This document shows, piece by piece, positions 56,346-64,000 of a DNA stretch of 64,000 nucleotides. The notes under the pieces were generated by a model, which saw nothing but the letters and a program-made list of their open reading frames with translations, ran no database searches and was not told where the DNA came from. Both the position numbers and the translations under genes were made by a program. Source of the DNA: Sulfitobacter guttiformis (GTDB lineage Bacteria > Pseudomonadota > Alphaproteobacteria > Rhodobacterales > Rhodobacteraceae). Every line of letters begins with the position of its first letter. Positions within the stretch are counted from its first letter, which is position 1. Location: assembly GCF_003610455.1 (NCBI RefSeq), contig NZ_RAQK01000001.1, forward strand, positions 992,001-1,056,000, written 5' to 3'.

Positions 56346-56370
56346 GTGAGGGCTCTCTTTTCTTAAACAA

Positions 56371-56405
56371 AACGCCGCCCAAACCGTTTTCCGGCGGGCG
56401 GCGTT
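56371..56405 (-). terminator. Hairpin/terminator between rplO and secY
   Basis: On the minus strand AACGCCGCCC (from 56405) pairs with GGGCGGCGTT (to 56371), a 10-base perfect stem with a GC-rich loop, followed by TTGTTT. A second inverted repeat, AGCGGC/GCCGCT, lies at 56430-56447 just after the rplO stop. secY-adk may therefore use partial readthrough or its own start. Confidence 0.7.
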
Positions 56406-56462
56406 AGGGAAAACTAGAAGGTATATGTAAGCGGCTTAAGCGCCGCTCACAAGTCCGAAGGA

Positions 56463-56948
56463 TTACTCGGAGGCTTCTGCCGCTGCTGCCACTGCCTTGA
56501 TGGTCAGGCTTCCGCCCGCCTTTTCAACAGCTTCGATTGCGGTTTTGGATGCACCTGTAACATCGAGGTTAATCTTCGACGTTACATCACCCTTTGCAAG
56601 GATGCGGATACCGTCGCGCTTGCGACGTACAACACCGGAAGCAACCAATGCATCCTCGTTGATGACTGATTTGATGTCCAGCTTGCCAGCGTCGACAAAT
56701 TTCTGGATCAGGCCCAGGTTAATAGCGGAGTAAGATTTGCGGTTCGGCTTGGTAAAGCCACGCTTTGGCAGACGTTGGTAGAGGGGCATCTGGCCGCCTT
56801 CGTATCCTTTGATCGCAACACCTGAACGGGATTTTTGACCTTTGATACCACGGCCACCCATTTTACCGGTGCCGGAACCAGGACCACGGCCAACGCGTTT
56901 GCGTGGTTTCGTTGCGCCTGGGTTGTCTGAAAGTTCATTGAGTTTCAT
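56463..56948 (-). CDS. rplO: 50S ribosomal protein L15
   Basis: A 161-residue L15. It starts [22 protein letters not shown] and has [26 protein letters not shown] in the Gly-rich part (written as [10 protein letters not shown] and [13 protein letters not shown]), plus [15 protein letters not shown]. An acyltransferase gene lies between it and rpmD, so it may have its own promoter in the 134-base gap. Confidence 0.98.
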   Translation of the reverse strand: MKLNELSDNPGATKPRKRVGRGPGSGTGKMGGRGIKGQKSRSGVAIKGYEGGQMPLYQRLPKRGFTKPNRKSYSAINLGLIQKFVDAGKLDIKSVINEDALVASGVVRRKRDGIRILAKGDVTSKINLDVTGASKTAIEAVEKAGGSLTIKAVAAAAEASE

Positions 56949-57082
56949 GTCGCTTCTCCTTTTGCCGGAAATACCCCCCAGCGACGGGAGCGGGTAGACG
57001 CGGCGTTACGATTCTCGTGGGCAAAATTATGTCCACCACGGGCGTATAGGGGAAGGAGCAACATGAGGCAAGTAGCTGAAAT

Positions 57083-58084
57083 TCACAGGCCAAGCACCTT
57101 TATAACGCGTAATCTGCGTGCTACGGCCAGCACCACAAGCGGAAGAAGCAGACCCACAAGAGTTGTCGCAGCCACGACCGATACAAAACCATCGAACCCA
57201 ACCTCGCGCATCGCAATCCTAAGCGCGGCTGAGAAAATCGTATGCATTAAGTAGATTGCCATAGACCCCTGACCCAGCACAACCAGAACCCGTAGAAGGG
57301 GTCCCGCCTTAAGTCCTCCAAGAAAGCAGACCCAGACAGACAGGACAAGCGCTAGCGAGTGTATAGCTGATACTTGATTGCCCTGGACCAGCCAGAGCAA
57401 AACGAGAAACATTCCGAGCGCGAATAGGCAAATGATCGAACCAGGCTGCCACCGCAAGAACGCCCCTGCAGCGATTCCTGCAAGGAAGTATGGCACATGG
57501 GCGAGCATGGGCCCCCAAATAAGCGACGGGACTGAGAAGAGTGGACTCACCACCAAGAGCGCCACAACCCAGACTGCTGCGATCCAGCGCACCGCTTGCG
57601 CTGGCACCTCACGCAAACCGACGCGGTGCACAACGATCAGTAACAACTGAATCAAAAACAAAGCCCAAAGAAACCACAAATGTTCGAAAGGAGGCAGAGG
57701 AATAAGCGGAAAATCCGTAATACTCACAGGGCCGTTCGCACGATCGCCGGCCAGTAGCTTGAGCCCAAAAAAGAGCCATGTCCAAAGCGCCATCGGCCAC
57801 AGCAATCTTGTAATCCGCCCGCGGACAAGTGGAACAGTCCCCTGCTTCCGCAAGGTTTCAAGAAATAGTAGACCGGATAAAAAGAAAAACAGAGGCATGT
57901 GAAATGAATAAATGAGAGCGTCCACAGCTCTAAACAGATTGGCATCCCCAGCAAAAGTGGCTGACTGTTGGGGAATGATCCCTGTCAGCTCCGCGCCACG
58001 CCAGGCATGGCCAAAAACGACAAGACTGATGCCTATTCCCTTGGCGCCGTCGATTACGTCAATTCGAGCGGAATGATCGGGCAT
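57083..58084 (-). CDS. Acyltransferase-3 family membrane protein
   Basis: A 333-residue integral membrane protein with about ten hydrophobic segments. The N-terminal DGAKGIGISLVVFGHAWRG carries the Asp-Gly and His of the acyltransferase-3 family, and FHMPLFFFLSGLLF follows. These enzymes O-acylate cell-surface sugars or other exported molecules (fucose-4-O-acetylase/OafA type). It stands between rpmD and rplO, where ribosomal protein genes are normally adjacent, so it is an insertion. Its codon use looks like its neighbours, so the age of the insertion is unclear. Confidence 0.88.
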   Translation of the reverse strand: MPDHSARIDVIDGAKGIGISLVVFGHAWRGAELTGIIPQQSATFAGDANLFRAVDALIYSFHMPLFFFLSGLLFLETLRKQGTVPLVRGRITRLLWPMALWTWLFFGLKLLAGDRANGPVSITDFPLIPLPPFEHLWFLWALFLIQLLLIVVHRVGLREVPAQAVRWIAAVWVVALLVVSPLFSVPSLIWGPMLAHVPYFLAGIAAGAFLRWQPGSIICLFALGMFLVLLWLVQGNQVSAIHSLALVLSVWVCFLGGLKAGPLLRVLVVLGQGSMAIYLMHTIFSAALRIAMREVGFDGFVSVVAATTLVGLLLPLVVLAVARRLRVIKVLGL

Positions 58085-58182
58085 GCAAATGGCTCATAAA
58101 AAAACTGGTTATCGCTCTAACACAGAGAGGTTAAACAGAGCGCAAATCTCACGCGCGCATTCCTAACCCCAAAGAGCACTTC

Positions 58183-58218
58183 ACAAACAAAATGCCCCGC
58201 ACATAAATACGGGGCATT
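58183..58218 (-). terminator. Terminator after rpmD
   Basis: On the minus strand AATGCCCCG (from 58218) pairs with CGGGGCATT (to 58191) and is followed by TTGTTTG. It lies 33 bases after the rpmD stop and ends the rpmC-to-rpmD unit before the acyltransferase. Confidence 0.8.
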
Positions 58219-58250
58219 CAAATATCATACAAAAGAGGCAGCCAAAAGGC

Positions 58251-58439
58251 TTAGCCTTTTTCTTCAATAATTTCGACCATGTGGCTGATCTTGCGGATCA
58301 TGCCGCGTACGGAAGGTGTATCTTCCAGCTCGCGTACACGGTGCATCTTGTTAAGTCCCAGGCCGATCAGCGTTGCACGTTGGTCTGCTGGGCGACGGAT
58401 CGGCGAGCCAACCTGCTTGATTACAATAGTCTTAGCCAT
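58251..58439 (-). CDS. rpmD: 50S ribosomal protein L30
   Basis: A 62-residue L30, [20 protein letters not shown] with [19 protein letters not shown]. Two bases separate it from rpsE. Confidence 0.98.
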   Translation of the reverse strand: MAKTIVIKQVGSPIRRPADQRATLIGLGLNKMHRVRELEDTPSVRGMIRKISHMVEIIEEKG

Positions 58440-58441
58440 GC

Positions 58442-59029
58442 TTATGCCTCCTCAGCCACTTGTGTGGACGAGTCAGTTGCATCGTCACGCTTTGGCAGGA
58501 TGTCAGCCACTTTCTTACCGCGGCGCTGCGCGACAGAACGTGGAGACTGTTCTTTTTTCAATCCGTCCATGGTGGCGCGGATCATGTTGTACGGGTTCTG
58601 CGAGCCAATGGATTTAGACACAACGTCTTTGATCCCAAGCATCTCGAATACGGCACGCATTGGACCACCGGCAATGATGCCAGTACCCTCTGGGGCTGTA
58701 CGCATCACAACTTTACCAGCACCGTGACGGCCCTGCATGTCGTGGTGCAGCGTACGGCCTTCACGCAGCTGGACGCGGATCATCTGACGCTTTGCCTGCT
58801 CGGTGGCTTTGCGGATGGCCTCAGGGACCTCCTTCGCTTTACCTTTACCAAAGCCCACACGGCCCTTCTGATCGCCAACAACCACAAGAGCAGCAAAACC
58901 AAAGCGCTTACCGCCTTTTACAGTTTTGGATACGCGATTGATCGCGACCAGACGGTCAGCAAATTCTGGCGCTTCTTCACGCTGGTTGCGGCGGTTGTTG
59001 TTACCACCCCGGTTTTCATCTCTGGCCAT
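58442..59029 (-). CDS. rpsE: 30S ribosomal protein S5
   Basis: A 195-residue S5 with [15 protein letters not shown] [31 protein letters not shown] and [15 protein letters not shown]. The N-terminal Asn/Arg-rich extension and the acidic C-terminal tail make it longer than E. coli S5. It lies 129 bases after rplR, a gap holding a 7-base stem with a UUCG loop at 59102-59119. Confidence 0.98.
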   Translation of the reverse strand: MARDENRGGNNNRRNQREEAPEFADRLVAINRVSKTVKGGKRFGFAALVVVGDQKGRVGFGKGKAKEVPEAIRKATEQAKRQMIRVQLREGRTLHHDMQGRHGAGKVVMRTAPEGTGIIAGGPMRAVFEMLGIKDVVSKSIGSQNPYNMIRATMDGLKKEQSPRSVAQRRGKKVADILPKRDDATDSSTQVAEEA

Positions 59030-59101
59030 GCTGGCCTCCTTAACTTGCGGGCGATTGCCCTGTTTTCACAACCCTTGGTGAGGCATGCTCCCGGGTCATC
59101 G

Positions 59102-59119
59102 AGAGGATCGAAATCCTCT
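59102..59119. repeat. Short perfect hairpin between rplR and rpsE
   Basis: AGAGGAT (59102-59108) and ATCCTCT (59113-59119) enclose a 4-base loop. On the minus (coding) strand the loop is TTCG, a UUCG tetraloop in RNA. It lies in the 129-base gap between rplR and rpsE and could stabilise the message or act in regulation. Confidence 0.5.
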
Positions 59120-59158
59120 TCAAATGGATATTGGCGGAACCGAAGCCCCGCCAATGAC

Positions 59159-59518
59159 TTAGATCTTCAAACCACCTTCACGGGCTGCGTCGGCCAAGGC
59201 CTTCACTTTGCCGTGAAACAGGAAGCCGCCACGATCGAAATAGGCAGCTTCAACACCAGCAGCTTTCGCACGCTCTGCGATCGCTACGCCGACTTTTGTC
59301 GCCGCTTCGATGTTGTTTTTGCCGACCACGCCAAGAACCTTTTCAAGCGACGAGGCGGAGGCGACTGTTACGCCATTCACATCATCGATCAGCTGAACGC
59401 TGATATTCTTGTTGGAGCGATGCACGGACAGGCGCATGCGCCCGCGGTTCGTGCGACGAAGTTTGTTCCGAACGCGCAAGCGGCGTTTGATGAACAGTTG
59501 TCTTTTGCTGTTTGCCAT
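59159..59518 (-). CDS. rplR: 50S ribosomal protein L18
   Basis: A 119-residue L18 that binds 5S r[19 protein letters not shown] near the N-terminus and the tail [25 protein letters not shown] (given as [19 protein letters not shown]). It follows rplF by 12 bases. Confidence 0.98.
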   Translation of the reverse strand: MANSKRQLFIKRRLRVRNKLRRTNRGRMRLSVHRSNKNISVQLIDDVNGVTVASASSLEKVLGVVGKNNIEAATKVGVAIAERAKAAGVEAAYFDRGGFLFHGKVKALADAAREGGLKI

Positions 59519-59530
59519 CTGTTGCGTTCC

Positions 59531-60064
59531 TTACTTCTTCTTGCCTTCTTTGCGGAAGACGAACTCACCCTTATAGCGGATGCCTTTGCCCTTATAGGGC
59601 TCGGGCTTGCGCCATGCGCGGATGTTCGCAGCGACCTGACCAACAAGCTGTTCGTCAATGCCTTCCACAATGATTTCGGTCTGCTTTGGAGCTGTTACAG
59701 TCACGCCTTCTGGCGGTGTGTAATCAACGTCGTGGGACAGGCCGAGGTTCAGTTTCAATGTGTTACCATTCATGGCAGCACGGTAACCAACACCTTGGAT
59801 CTCAAGCTCTTTCTTGAAACCGTCGGTCACGCCGGTCACAAGGTTACGAACCATCGTGCGGGACATACCCCACTGCTGGCGCGCGCGCTTGGACTTACCG
59901 CGAGGTGTTACCGTTACCGCATTCTCTTCTACAGTCATGGTTACATCATCAGTTGCTTTGAAGATGCGGACCCCTTTGGGGCCTTTCACTTCGATTGTCT
60001 GGCCGCTGACGCTTGCGGTAACACCGCTAGGCAGATCGACGGGCTTCTTACCAATACGAGACAT
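59531..60064 (-). CDS. rplF: 50S ribosomal protein L6
   Basis: A 177-residue L6 starting [15 protein letters not shown], with ending [18 protein letters not shown] 60064 is the family start; the frame is open upstream into rpsH. It has the two alpha/beta repeats. Confidence 0.98.
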   Translation of the reverse strand: MSRIGKKPVDLPSGVTASVSGQTIEVKGPKGVRIFKATDDVTMTVEENAVTVTPRGKSKRARQQWGMSRTMVRNLVTGVTDGFKKELEIQGVGYRAAMNGNTLKLNLGLSHDVDYTPPEGVTVTAPKQTEIIVEGIDEQLVGQVAANIRAWRKPEPYKGKGIRYKGEFVFRKEGKKK

Positions 60065-60074
60065 CAATTTCTCC

Positions 60075-60467
60075 TTAGAATACGGTGCAAAGCACTTCGC
60101 CGCCAACGTTGGCTGCGCGTGCTGACGCGTCCGACATCACACCCCGGGGGGTGGAGACAATCGACACACCCAGGCCCTGACGGACGGAGGGAAGGTCTTG
60201 TGAGCCCATGTAAACGCGGCGTCCGGGTTTTGAAATCCGTTTCAGCTCGCGAATAACAGGTTCGCCTTCGTAATACTTGAGGCTGATCTCGATTGCGGGG
60301 TGGCCGTCGGCCCCCGTCATCAGTTCATAGCCCCGAATGTAGCCTTCATCGGCGAGCACGTCCAACACCCATGCACGCAGCTTGGAAGCTGGGGTCATGA
60401 CGGTGGACTTGCCGCGAAGTTGACTGTTGCGGATGCGTGTCAGCATATCTGCGATAGGATCGGTCAT
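60075..60467 (-). CDS. rpsH: 30S ribosomal protein S8
   Basis: A 130-residue S8 starting [14 protein letters not shown] and ending [20 protein letters not shown] with GGEVLCTVF. In E. coli S8 represses its own operon. Confidence 0.98.
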   Translation of the reverse strand: MTDPIADMLTRIRNSQLRGKSTVMTPASKLRAWVLDVLADEGYIRGYELMTGADGHPAIEISLKYYEGEPVIRELKRISKPGRRVYMGSQDLPSVRQGLGVSIVSTPRGVMSDASARAANVGGEVLCTVF

Positions 60468-60479
60468 CTAATATGCTCC

Positions 60480-60785
60480 TTACCAGCTCGACTTGACCAT
60501 GCCGGGGATCTGGCCTGCTGAGCCAAGATCCCGCAGCGCGATGCGCGAGATTTTCAATTTACGGTAATAGGCGTGTGGACGGCCGGTCAGCTGGCAACGG
60601 TTGTGCAAACGCACAGCCGAAGAGTTGCGCGGCAGCTTTGCCAAGTCGAGGGTTGCGCGAAAACGCTCTTCCATCGGCTTTGTCTCGTCGCTGATAATCG
60701 TTTTCAGCGCCGCACGCTTAGTGGCGTATTTTTTGACCAATGCTTCGCGCTTCTTCTCGCGAGCGATCATGGATTTCTTAGCCAT
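60480..60785 (-). CDS. rpsN: 30S ribosomal protein S14
   Basis: A 101-residue S14 of the long, zinc-free type: [16 protein letters not shown] and [19 protein letters not shown]. The Cys-rich zinc form is absent. Confidence 0.98.
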   Translation of the reverse strand: MAKKSMIAREKKREALVKKYATKRAALKTIISDETKPMEERFRATLDLAKLPRNSSAVRLHNRCQLTGRPHAYYRKLKISRIALRDLGSAGQIPGMVKSSW

Positions 60786-60805
60786 ATCTAATTTCCTCTC
60801 CGCGC

Positions 60806-61369
60806 TTAGGAATTGAAGGGCATGTTGAAAAGCTTCAACATTGCCTTCGCTTCAGCGTCGGTTTTCGCTGTAGTAGCGATTACGATGTCCATGCCCCAGT
60901 TTTCATCAATTTTATCAAAATTGATTTCGGGAAACACGAGGTGCTCTTTCAGGCCCATAGCATAATTGCCGTTACCATCAAAAGATTTGCCATTTACACC
61001 GCGGAAGTCGCGAATACGTGGCATTGCAACCGTGATCAGACGATCAAGGAATTCGTACATGCGGTCACCGCGAAGAGTAACCTTCGCACCCAGAGGCATT
61101 TCTTCCCGTACCCGGAAACCCGCGATGGATTTCTTGGCGATGGTCGTCAGTGCCTTCTGACCAGCGATCAGTGTCAGGTCTTCCTGAGCGGATTTGGCTT
61201 TTTTGCTGTCACGGACAGCTTCTGCGCCACAACCGATGTTCAGGACGATCTTGTCCAAACGCGGGATCTGCATGTCATTGGTATAGCCGAACTCTTCTTT
61301 CATCGCCGCGCGAATGCGGTCTTTGAAATCGGCTTTGAGGCGGGGTGTATAGGCTGCGGTATCGAGCAT
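60806..61369 (-). CDS. rplE: 50S ribosomal protein L5
   Basis: A 187-residue L5 that binds 5S rRNA, with [34 protein letters not shown] and ending [18 protein letters not shown]. Its start overlaps the rplX stop by one base. Confidence 0.98.
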   Translation of the reverse strand: MLDTAAYTPRLKADFKDRIRAAMKEEFGYTNDMQIPRLDKIVLNIGCGAEAVRDSKKAKSAQEDLTLIAGQKALTTIAKKSIAGFRVREEMPLGAKVTLRGDRMYEFLDRLITVAMPRIRDFRGVNGKSFDGNGNYAMGLKEHLVFPEINFDKIDENWGMDIVIATTAKTDAEAKAMLKLFNMPFNS

Positions 61370-61674
61370 CAGATTACGTCCCCTGTTGTCTTGGCAAAGC
61401 GAACCTTGGTATCGCCGTCCATTTTGAAGCCTACGCGAGAAGGCTTGCCGTTGGCATCCTTGATCGCGAGGTTGCTCAGGTCCATCGGCATCGACTTGGG
61501 AATGCGACCGCCCTGTGATTCTTGGGTCTGACGTGTGGCACGAACGTAAACGTTGATGCCCTCTACGACGGCTTTGTTTGACTTTGGATCAACGGAGGCG
61601 ATTTTGCCCTCTTTGCCCTTATCCTTGCCTGTCAGAACGATGACAGTGTCACCCTTTTTAAGCTTAGCAGCCAT
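61369..61674 (-). CDS. rplX: 50S ribosomal protein L24
   Basis: A 101-residue L24 with the KOW motif [20 protein letters not shown] near the N-terminus. It lies 2 bases after rplN. Confidence 0.98.
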   Translation of the reverse strand: MAAKLKKGDTVIVLTGKDKGKEGKIASVDPKSNKAVVEGINVYVRATRQTQESQGGRIPKSMPMDLSNLAIKDANGKPSRVGFKMDGDTKVRFAKTTGDVI

Positions 61675-61676
61675 GT

Positions 61677-62045
61677 TTATAGCACCTCCGGAGCGAGCGA
61701 GATGATTTTCATGAAGTTTTTGGCGCGCAGCTCACGAACAACTGGTCCGAAGATACGAGTACCAACAGGCTCGTTGTTGTTATTCAGGATAACAGCAGCG
61801 TTGCGGTCAAAACGGATGGCTGTGCCATCGTCACGACGAACTTCTTTTGCGGTGCGAACGACGACGGCCTTACGGACGTCACCCTTCTTTACACGGCCGC
61901 GTGGAATGGCTTCCTTTACCGAGACAACGATGATGTCGCCTACGGATGCGTATTTACGCTTGGAACCACCCAGGACCTTGATGCACTGAACACGGCGAGC
62001 GCCGCTGTTGTCAGCTACATCCAGGTTGGTCTGCATCTGGATCAT
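61677..62045 (-). CDS. rplN: 50S ribosomal protein L14
   Basis: A 122-residue L14 with [34 protein letters not shown] and [13 protein letters not shown]. It lies 112 bases after rpsQ in the usual spc order. Confidence 0.98.
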   Translation of the reverse strand: MIQMQTNLDVADNSGARRVQCIKVLGGSKRKYASVGDIIVVSVKEAIPRGRVKKGDVRKAVVVRTAKEVRRDDGTAIRFDRNAAVILNNNNEPVGTRIFGPVVRELRAKNFMKIISLAPEVL

Positions 62046-62157
62046 TTGGTTTCTCCCGACCTGTAGGGGGCGATGCGTGCCTGATCCCTAGGGTTTCGAT
62101 TATATTGCTATCCGGAATGGATAACGCGACCGCCCTAAAGGGTGGCCGCATGAACGA

Positions 62158-62394
62158 TCATGCTTCCGCGATGATCACTTCCCAACGCTTGGTTTTGGAA
62201 CGTGGTGCACATTCAATGATGCGAACTTGCTCGCCCACTTTGAATGTATTGTTTTCATCGTGCGCCCGGTATTTTTTGGACTTACGAATTGTCTTCTTGA
62301 GAACCGGGTGGGTAAAGCGACGCTCTACGGATACGGTTACTGTCTGTTCGTTGGCGTCCGAGGTTACGGTGCCTGTCAGGATACGCTTTGGCAT
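62158..62394 (-). CDS. rpsQ: 30S ribosomal protein S17
   Basis: A 78-residue S17: [19 protein letters not shown] and [21 protein letters not shown]. It lies 15 bases after rpmC. Confidence 0.98.
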   Translation of the reverse strand: MPKRILTGTVTSDANEQTVTVSVERRFTHPVLKKTIRKSKKYRAHDENNTFKVGEQVRIIECAPRSKTKRWEVIIAEA

Positions 62395-62409
62395 GTGCTC
62401 AGGCTCCTC

Positions 62410-62616
62410 TTACGCGTCTGTAGCTGCGGCTGCAGCTTTCATGTTCAATACTGTTTTCACGCGGGCGACGTCACGCTTGACGGTACGCAAACGCGATGCA
62501 TTTTCCAGCTGGCCGGTGGCTTGCTGGAAACGCAGGTTGAACGCTTCTTTTTTCAGGTTCACAAGTTCATCGCGGAGCTGGTCCGGTGTCTTGTCGTGCA
62601 GTTCTTTGGCGATCAT
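62410..62616 (-). CDS. rpmC: 50S ribosomal protein L29
   Basis: A 68-residue L29, [21 protein letters not shown] with [19 protein letters not shown] 62616 has a AAAGGA site. In most bacteria rplP lies directly upstream, but no L16 sequence is seen beyond it here. Confidence 0.97.
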   Translation of the reverse strand: MIAKELHDKTPDQLRDELVNLKKEAFNLRFQQATGQLENASRLRTVKRDVARVKTVLNMKAAAAATDA

Positions 62617-62950
62617 GCCATTTCCTTTCAACATCACCAGTAGGCCCCCGGAGGGTGACCATGATTCTGGTGGAGTTCATGATGAAGCTGCCGGATAGCC
62701 CCTATCGCCCTGCGGCGCAAGCCCTAGTGCTGATACGGAACGGAAAACTTATGGTTTTCACTCTTATCGCACTGGGACTTATTGAGAGCAAGCGTCGAGC
62801 AGGCCTACATCATCATCCTCGAATATGGATTGCTGTGCGCGGACGACCGTAACACCAGAGAATACAAGATGGTCTTTTTGCATAACAATTTAAGTCCCGG
62901 CACGGTTTCACGGGGCAATCCGGCATAGGTTGGGCCAACCTCATTCCTCA

Positions 62951-62968
62951 AATTTTTTGCAATATCAG
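62951..62968 (+). repeat. Imperfect direct repeat, copy 1
   Basis: AATTTTTTGCAATATCAG matches the stretch at 63367-63385 apart from one inserted A. The copies are about 416 bases apart and flank most of the rpmC-RTX gap. Confidence 0.6.
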
Positions 62969-63366
62969 TTTGCATAGTATCCGCGGCGCTGTGGCAGCTT
63001 AGCGAACAAGGACGCGCATGTGGCTGTTGCCTGCGCAAATGGAGCAGCCTCGAATATCAACGGTTCACATGCGTTTAGGGATATGCTGGCCAAAGTACTC
63101 ACATAGATGCGCACCACAGGAACTCCAATCGAAGCACGGCGGGAATATTGCCAACCCGTCCCGCACTTTAGCGAAACTACCGCATAGCAGGAAATTCTCG
63201 AGGAACTGACAAGTTGAATTGGGTGCAGAACATTCCCGCAGGATTACGCAGCCTCCCGTAGTCCGTTACATTTCGCACAAGTTGAGCACCCACATTGCCG
63301 CGACATTGGGAATAGTGACTCACACTATATGCCAAAATAAAGTACCTTCTTCTCAGTTGCTGCTTC

Positions 63367-63385
63367 AATTTTTTGACAATATCAG
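63367..63385 (+). repeat. Imperfect direct repeat, copy 2
   Basis: AATTTTTTGACAATATCAG, the second copy of the repeat at 62951-62968. It lies 47 bases before the start of the RTX-type gene and may be part of its control region. Confidence 0.6.
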
Positions 63386-63431
63386 CTACAAATGTTGCTT
63401 TTGATAGAAAATTACTTTGCATGGGGTTGTG

Positions 63432-64000
63432 ATGATTGAAGTCGGAATTCTCATGGGCCTTCTGGGTCTCGGCCTTCTCTTTGGTTTGGAAGGAGATAAT
63501 GGGGCCGACGAACCGAAAACCGGCGGCGAAACACCCCCTGACCCGAGTGAGGGGTTTGCCGATAACGGCCAAACCACACTCATTGGGACGGATGGCGATG
63601 ATACATTCGACCAAAGCTCCTTTAACGCGAATGACATTTTTACAGTTCTCGGGGGAGAAGGCGATGATCACATCACCTATGACCCTAATTATCGTGAAGC
63701 GGGCCGAGAGCCTGCAGGGTTTGCCGAGATCTATGGTCAAAACGGTGACGATCAGATCGATATGGTTGGCTACTCGACAAACACAAGCACGGCATTCGGA
63801 GGAGAGGGTAGCGATACGCTCATCGGTAACCACGGGTCCGTGCTGCAGGGCGATGCGGGCGACGATGTTCTGGTGCTCGACGGTCAACTGGAGGGCGCAG
63901 CCTTTGGCGGCGATGGAAACGATACGCTGAGCGGATCACAGGACAATCACTTTTATGGCGAGGACGGCGATGACGTCATTAACGTGACACATCAGAACCT
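63432..64000 (+). CDS. RTX-type calcium-binding repeat protein (partial)
   Basis: A frame beginning MIEVGILMGLLGLGLLFGLEG is open to the end of the window (189 full codons). A hydrophobic N-terminus is followed by an acidic linker and then repeats of the RTX type: LGGEGDDHITY, YGQNGDDQIDM, FGGEGSDTLIG, LQGDAGDDVLVL, FGGDGNDTLSG and YGEDGDDVINV. These nonapeptides (GGxGxDxUx) bind Ca2+ and are typical of proteins secreted by type I systems. The protein continues past the window. It stands where rplP would be expected. Confidence 0.85.
   Translation, partial: MIEVGILMGLLGLGLLFGLEGDNGADEPKTGGETPPDPSEGFADNGQTTLIGTDGDDTFDQSSFNANDIFTVLGGEGDDHITYDPNYREAGREPAGFAEIYGQNGDDQIDMVGYSTNTSTAFGGEGSDTLIGNHGSVLQGDAGDDVLVLDGQLEGAAFGGDGNDTLSGSQDNHFYGEDGDDVINVTHQN

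Larger units (their letters stand above)
62617..63431. other. Gene-poor interval between rpmC and the RTX gene
   Basis: About 815 bases with no gene I can support. It must hold the rpmC leader/promoter and the RTX upstream region. No ribosomal protein L16 coding is present on either strand. Two copies of an AT-rich motif occur, near 62951 and 63367. A few short open frames exist (for example 62653-62852 plus) but they match nothing known. Confidence 0.6.

Noticed and set aside
58460..60256. Long plus-strand open frame antisense to rpsE, rplR, rplF and rpsH
   Set aside because: It lies entirely opposite conserved ribosomal protein genes and its translation is not protein-like. It results from their codon bias.
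62653..62852. Short plus-strand frame after rpmC
   Set aside because: Only about 65 residues, no ribosome site and no family pattern; kept as unexplained intergenic sequence.
63013..63106. Short coding-like tail on the plus strand in the rpmC-RTX gap
   Set aside because: About 28 codons ending in TAG that read like protein, but with no start and no family match; too short to call a pseudogene.
63177..63887. Minus-strand open frame at the right edge
   Set aside because: It is opposite the RTX repeat gene, whose repeats are unmistakable on the plus strand.

Overview
The window looks like part of the main chromosome of a marine alphaproteobacterium of the order Rhodobacterales (Roseobacter group). 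This rests on the combination of genes: a bztABCD-type glutamate/glutamine/aspartate/asparagine transporter, a homogentisate cluster carrying a DUF2783 gene, an ATP12-type chaperone, a cyanide-insensitive-type cytochrome bd with a DUF2474 peptide, an FnrL-like box (TTGAC-N4-ATCAA), and the order rpmH-rnpA-yidD then yidC-MOSC-engB-argB. The assignment comes from gene content and was not confirmed by a search.

Region by region. 1-2404: end of ubiA, a BON/OmpA-type envelope protein and a small membrane coiled-coil protein. 2498-11707 (mostly minus strand): an FNR-box-controlled universal stress protein, moaE-moaD-pgsA, uvrC, a pteridine-reductase-like SDR, a cation antiporter, a small Cys-rich protein, an S49 peptidase, a two-gene ABC exporter and a CoxG-like protein. 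11786-18466: a DMT transporter, a quinone oxidoreductase, the cytochrome bd genes (cydA carries an in-frame stop) and a CpxRA/PhoPQ-like two-component system. 18602-20765: a divergent periplasmic DegP-like protease, a small Cys-containing secreted protein and a PCu(A)C copper chaperone. 20801-27709: a MarR regulator divergent from a tyrosine/homogentisate degradation operon (hmgA, fahA, MBL hydrolase, small ORF, FAD monooxygenase, DUF2783, maiA). 27808-31583: tRNA-Arg(ACG), a histidine kinase and a VTT-flavoprotein fusion. 31876-40576: rpmH-rnpA-yidD, a DUF3833 lipoprotein, ttcA, an EAL phosphodiesterase, and yidC-MOSC-engB-argB-sixA. 40625-45142: bztDCBA. 45337-50887: ATP12 chaperone, HAD phosphatase, rluC-type pseudouridine synthase, crcB, rarA and a second DegP/Q protease.

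50971-62616 holds the ribosomal protein region on the minus strand: rpmC, rpsQ, rplN, rplX, rplE, rpsN, rpsH, rplF, rplR, rpsE, rpmD, rplO, secY, adk, rpsM, rpsK, rpoA, rplQ. The gene order is conserved, but the cluster is broken in three places. rplP is absent upstream of rpmC and a large RTX-repeat gene stands beyond it. An acyltransferase gene sits between rpmD and rplO. The remnant of a DUF2461-type gene lies between adk and rpsM. Terminator-like hairpins after rpmD, rplO, adk and rplQ, plus a good sigma-70-type promoter ahead of rpsM, suggest that it is transcribed as several separate units.

The observations most worth a second look are the nonsense codon in cydA, the remodelled ribosomal protein operon with its long rpsM leader, a metallo-beta-lactamase-fold protein with a degenerate metal motif inside the homogentisate cluster, and a small DnaA-box/AT-rich intergenic region upstream of uvrC. 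I did not find a wholly new multi-gene system, CRISPR array, phage or intact insertion sequence.
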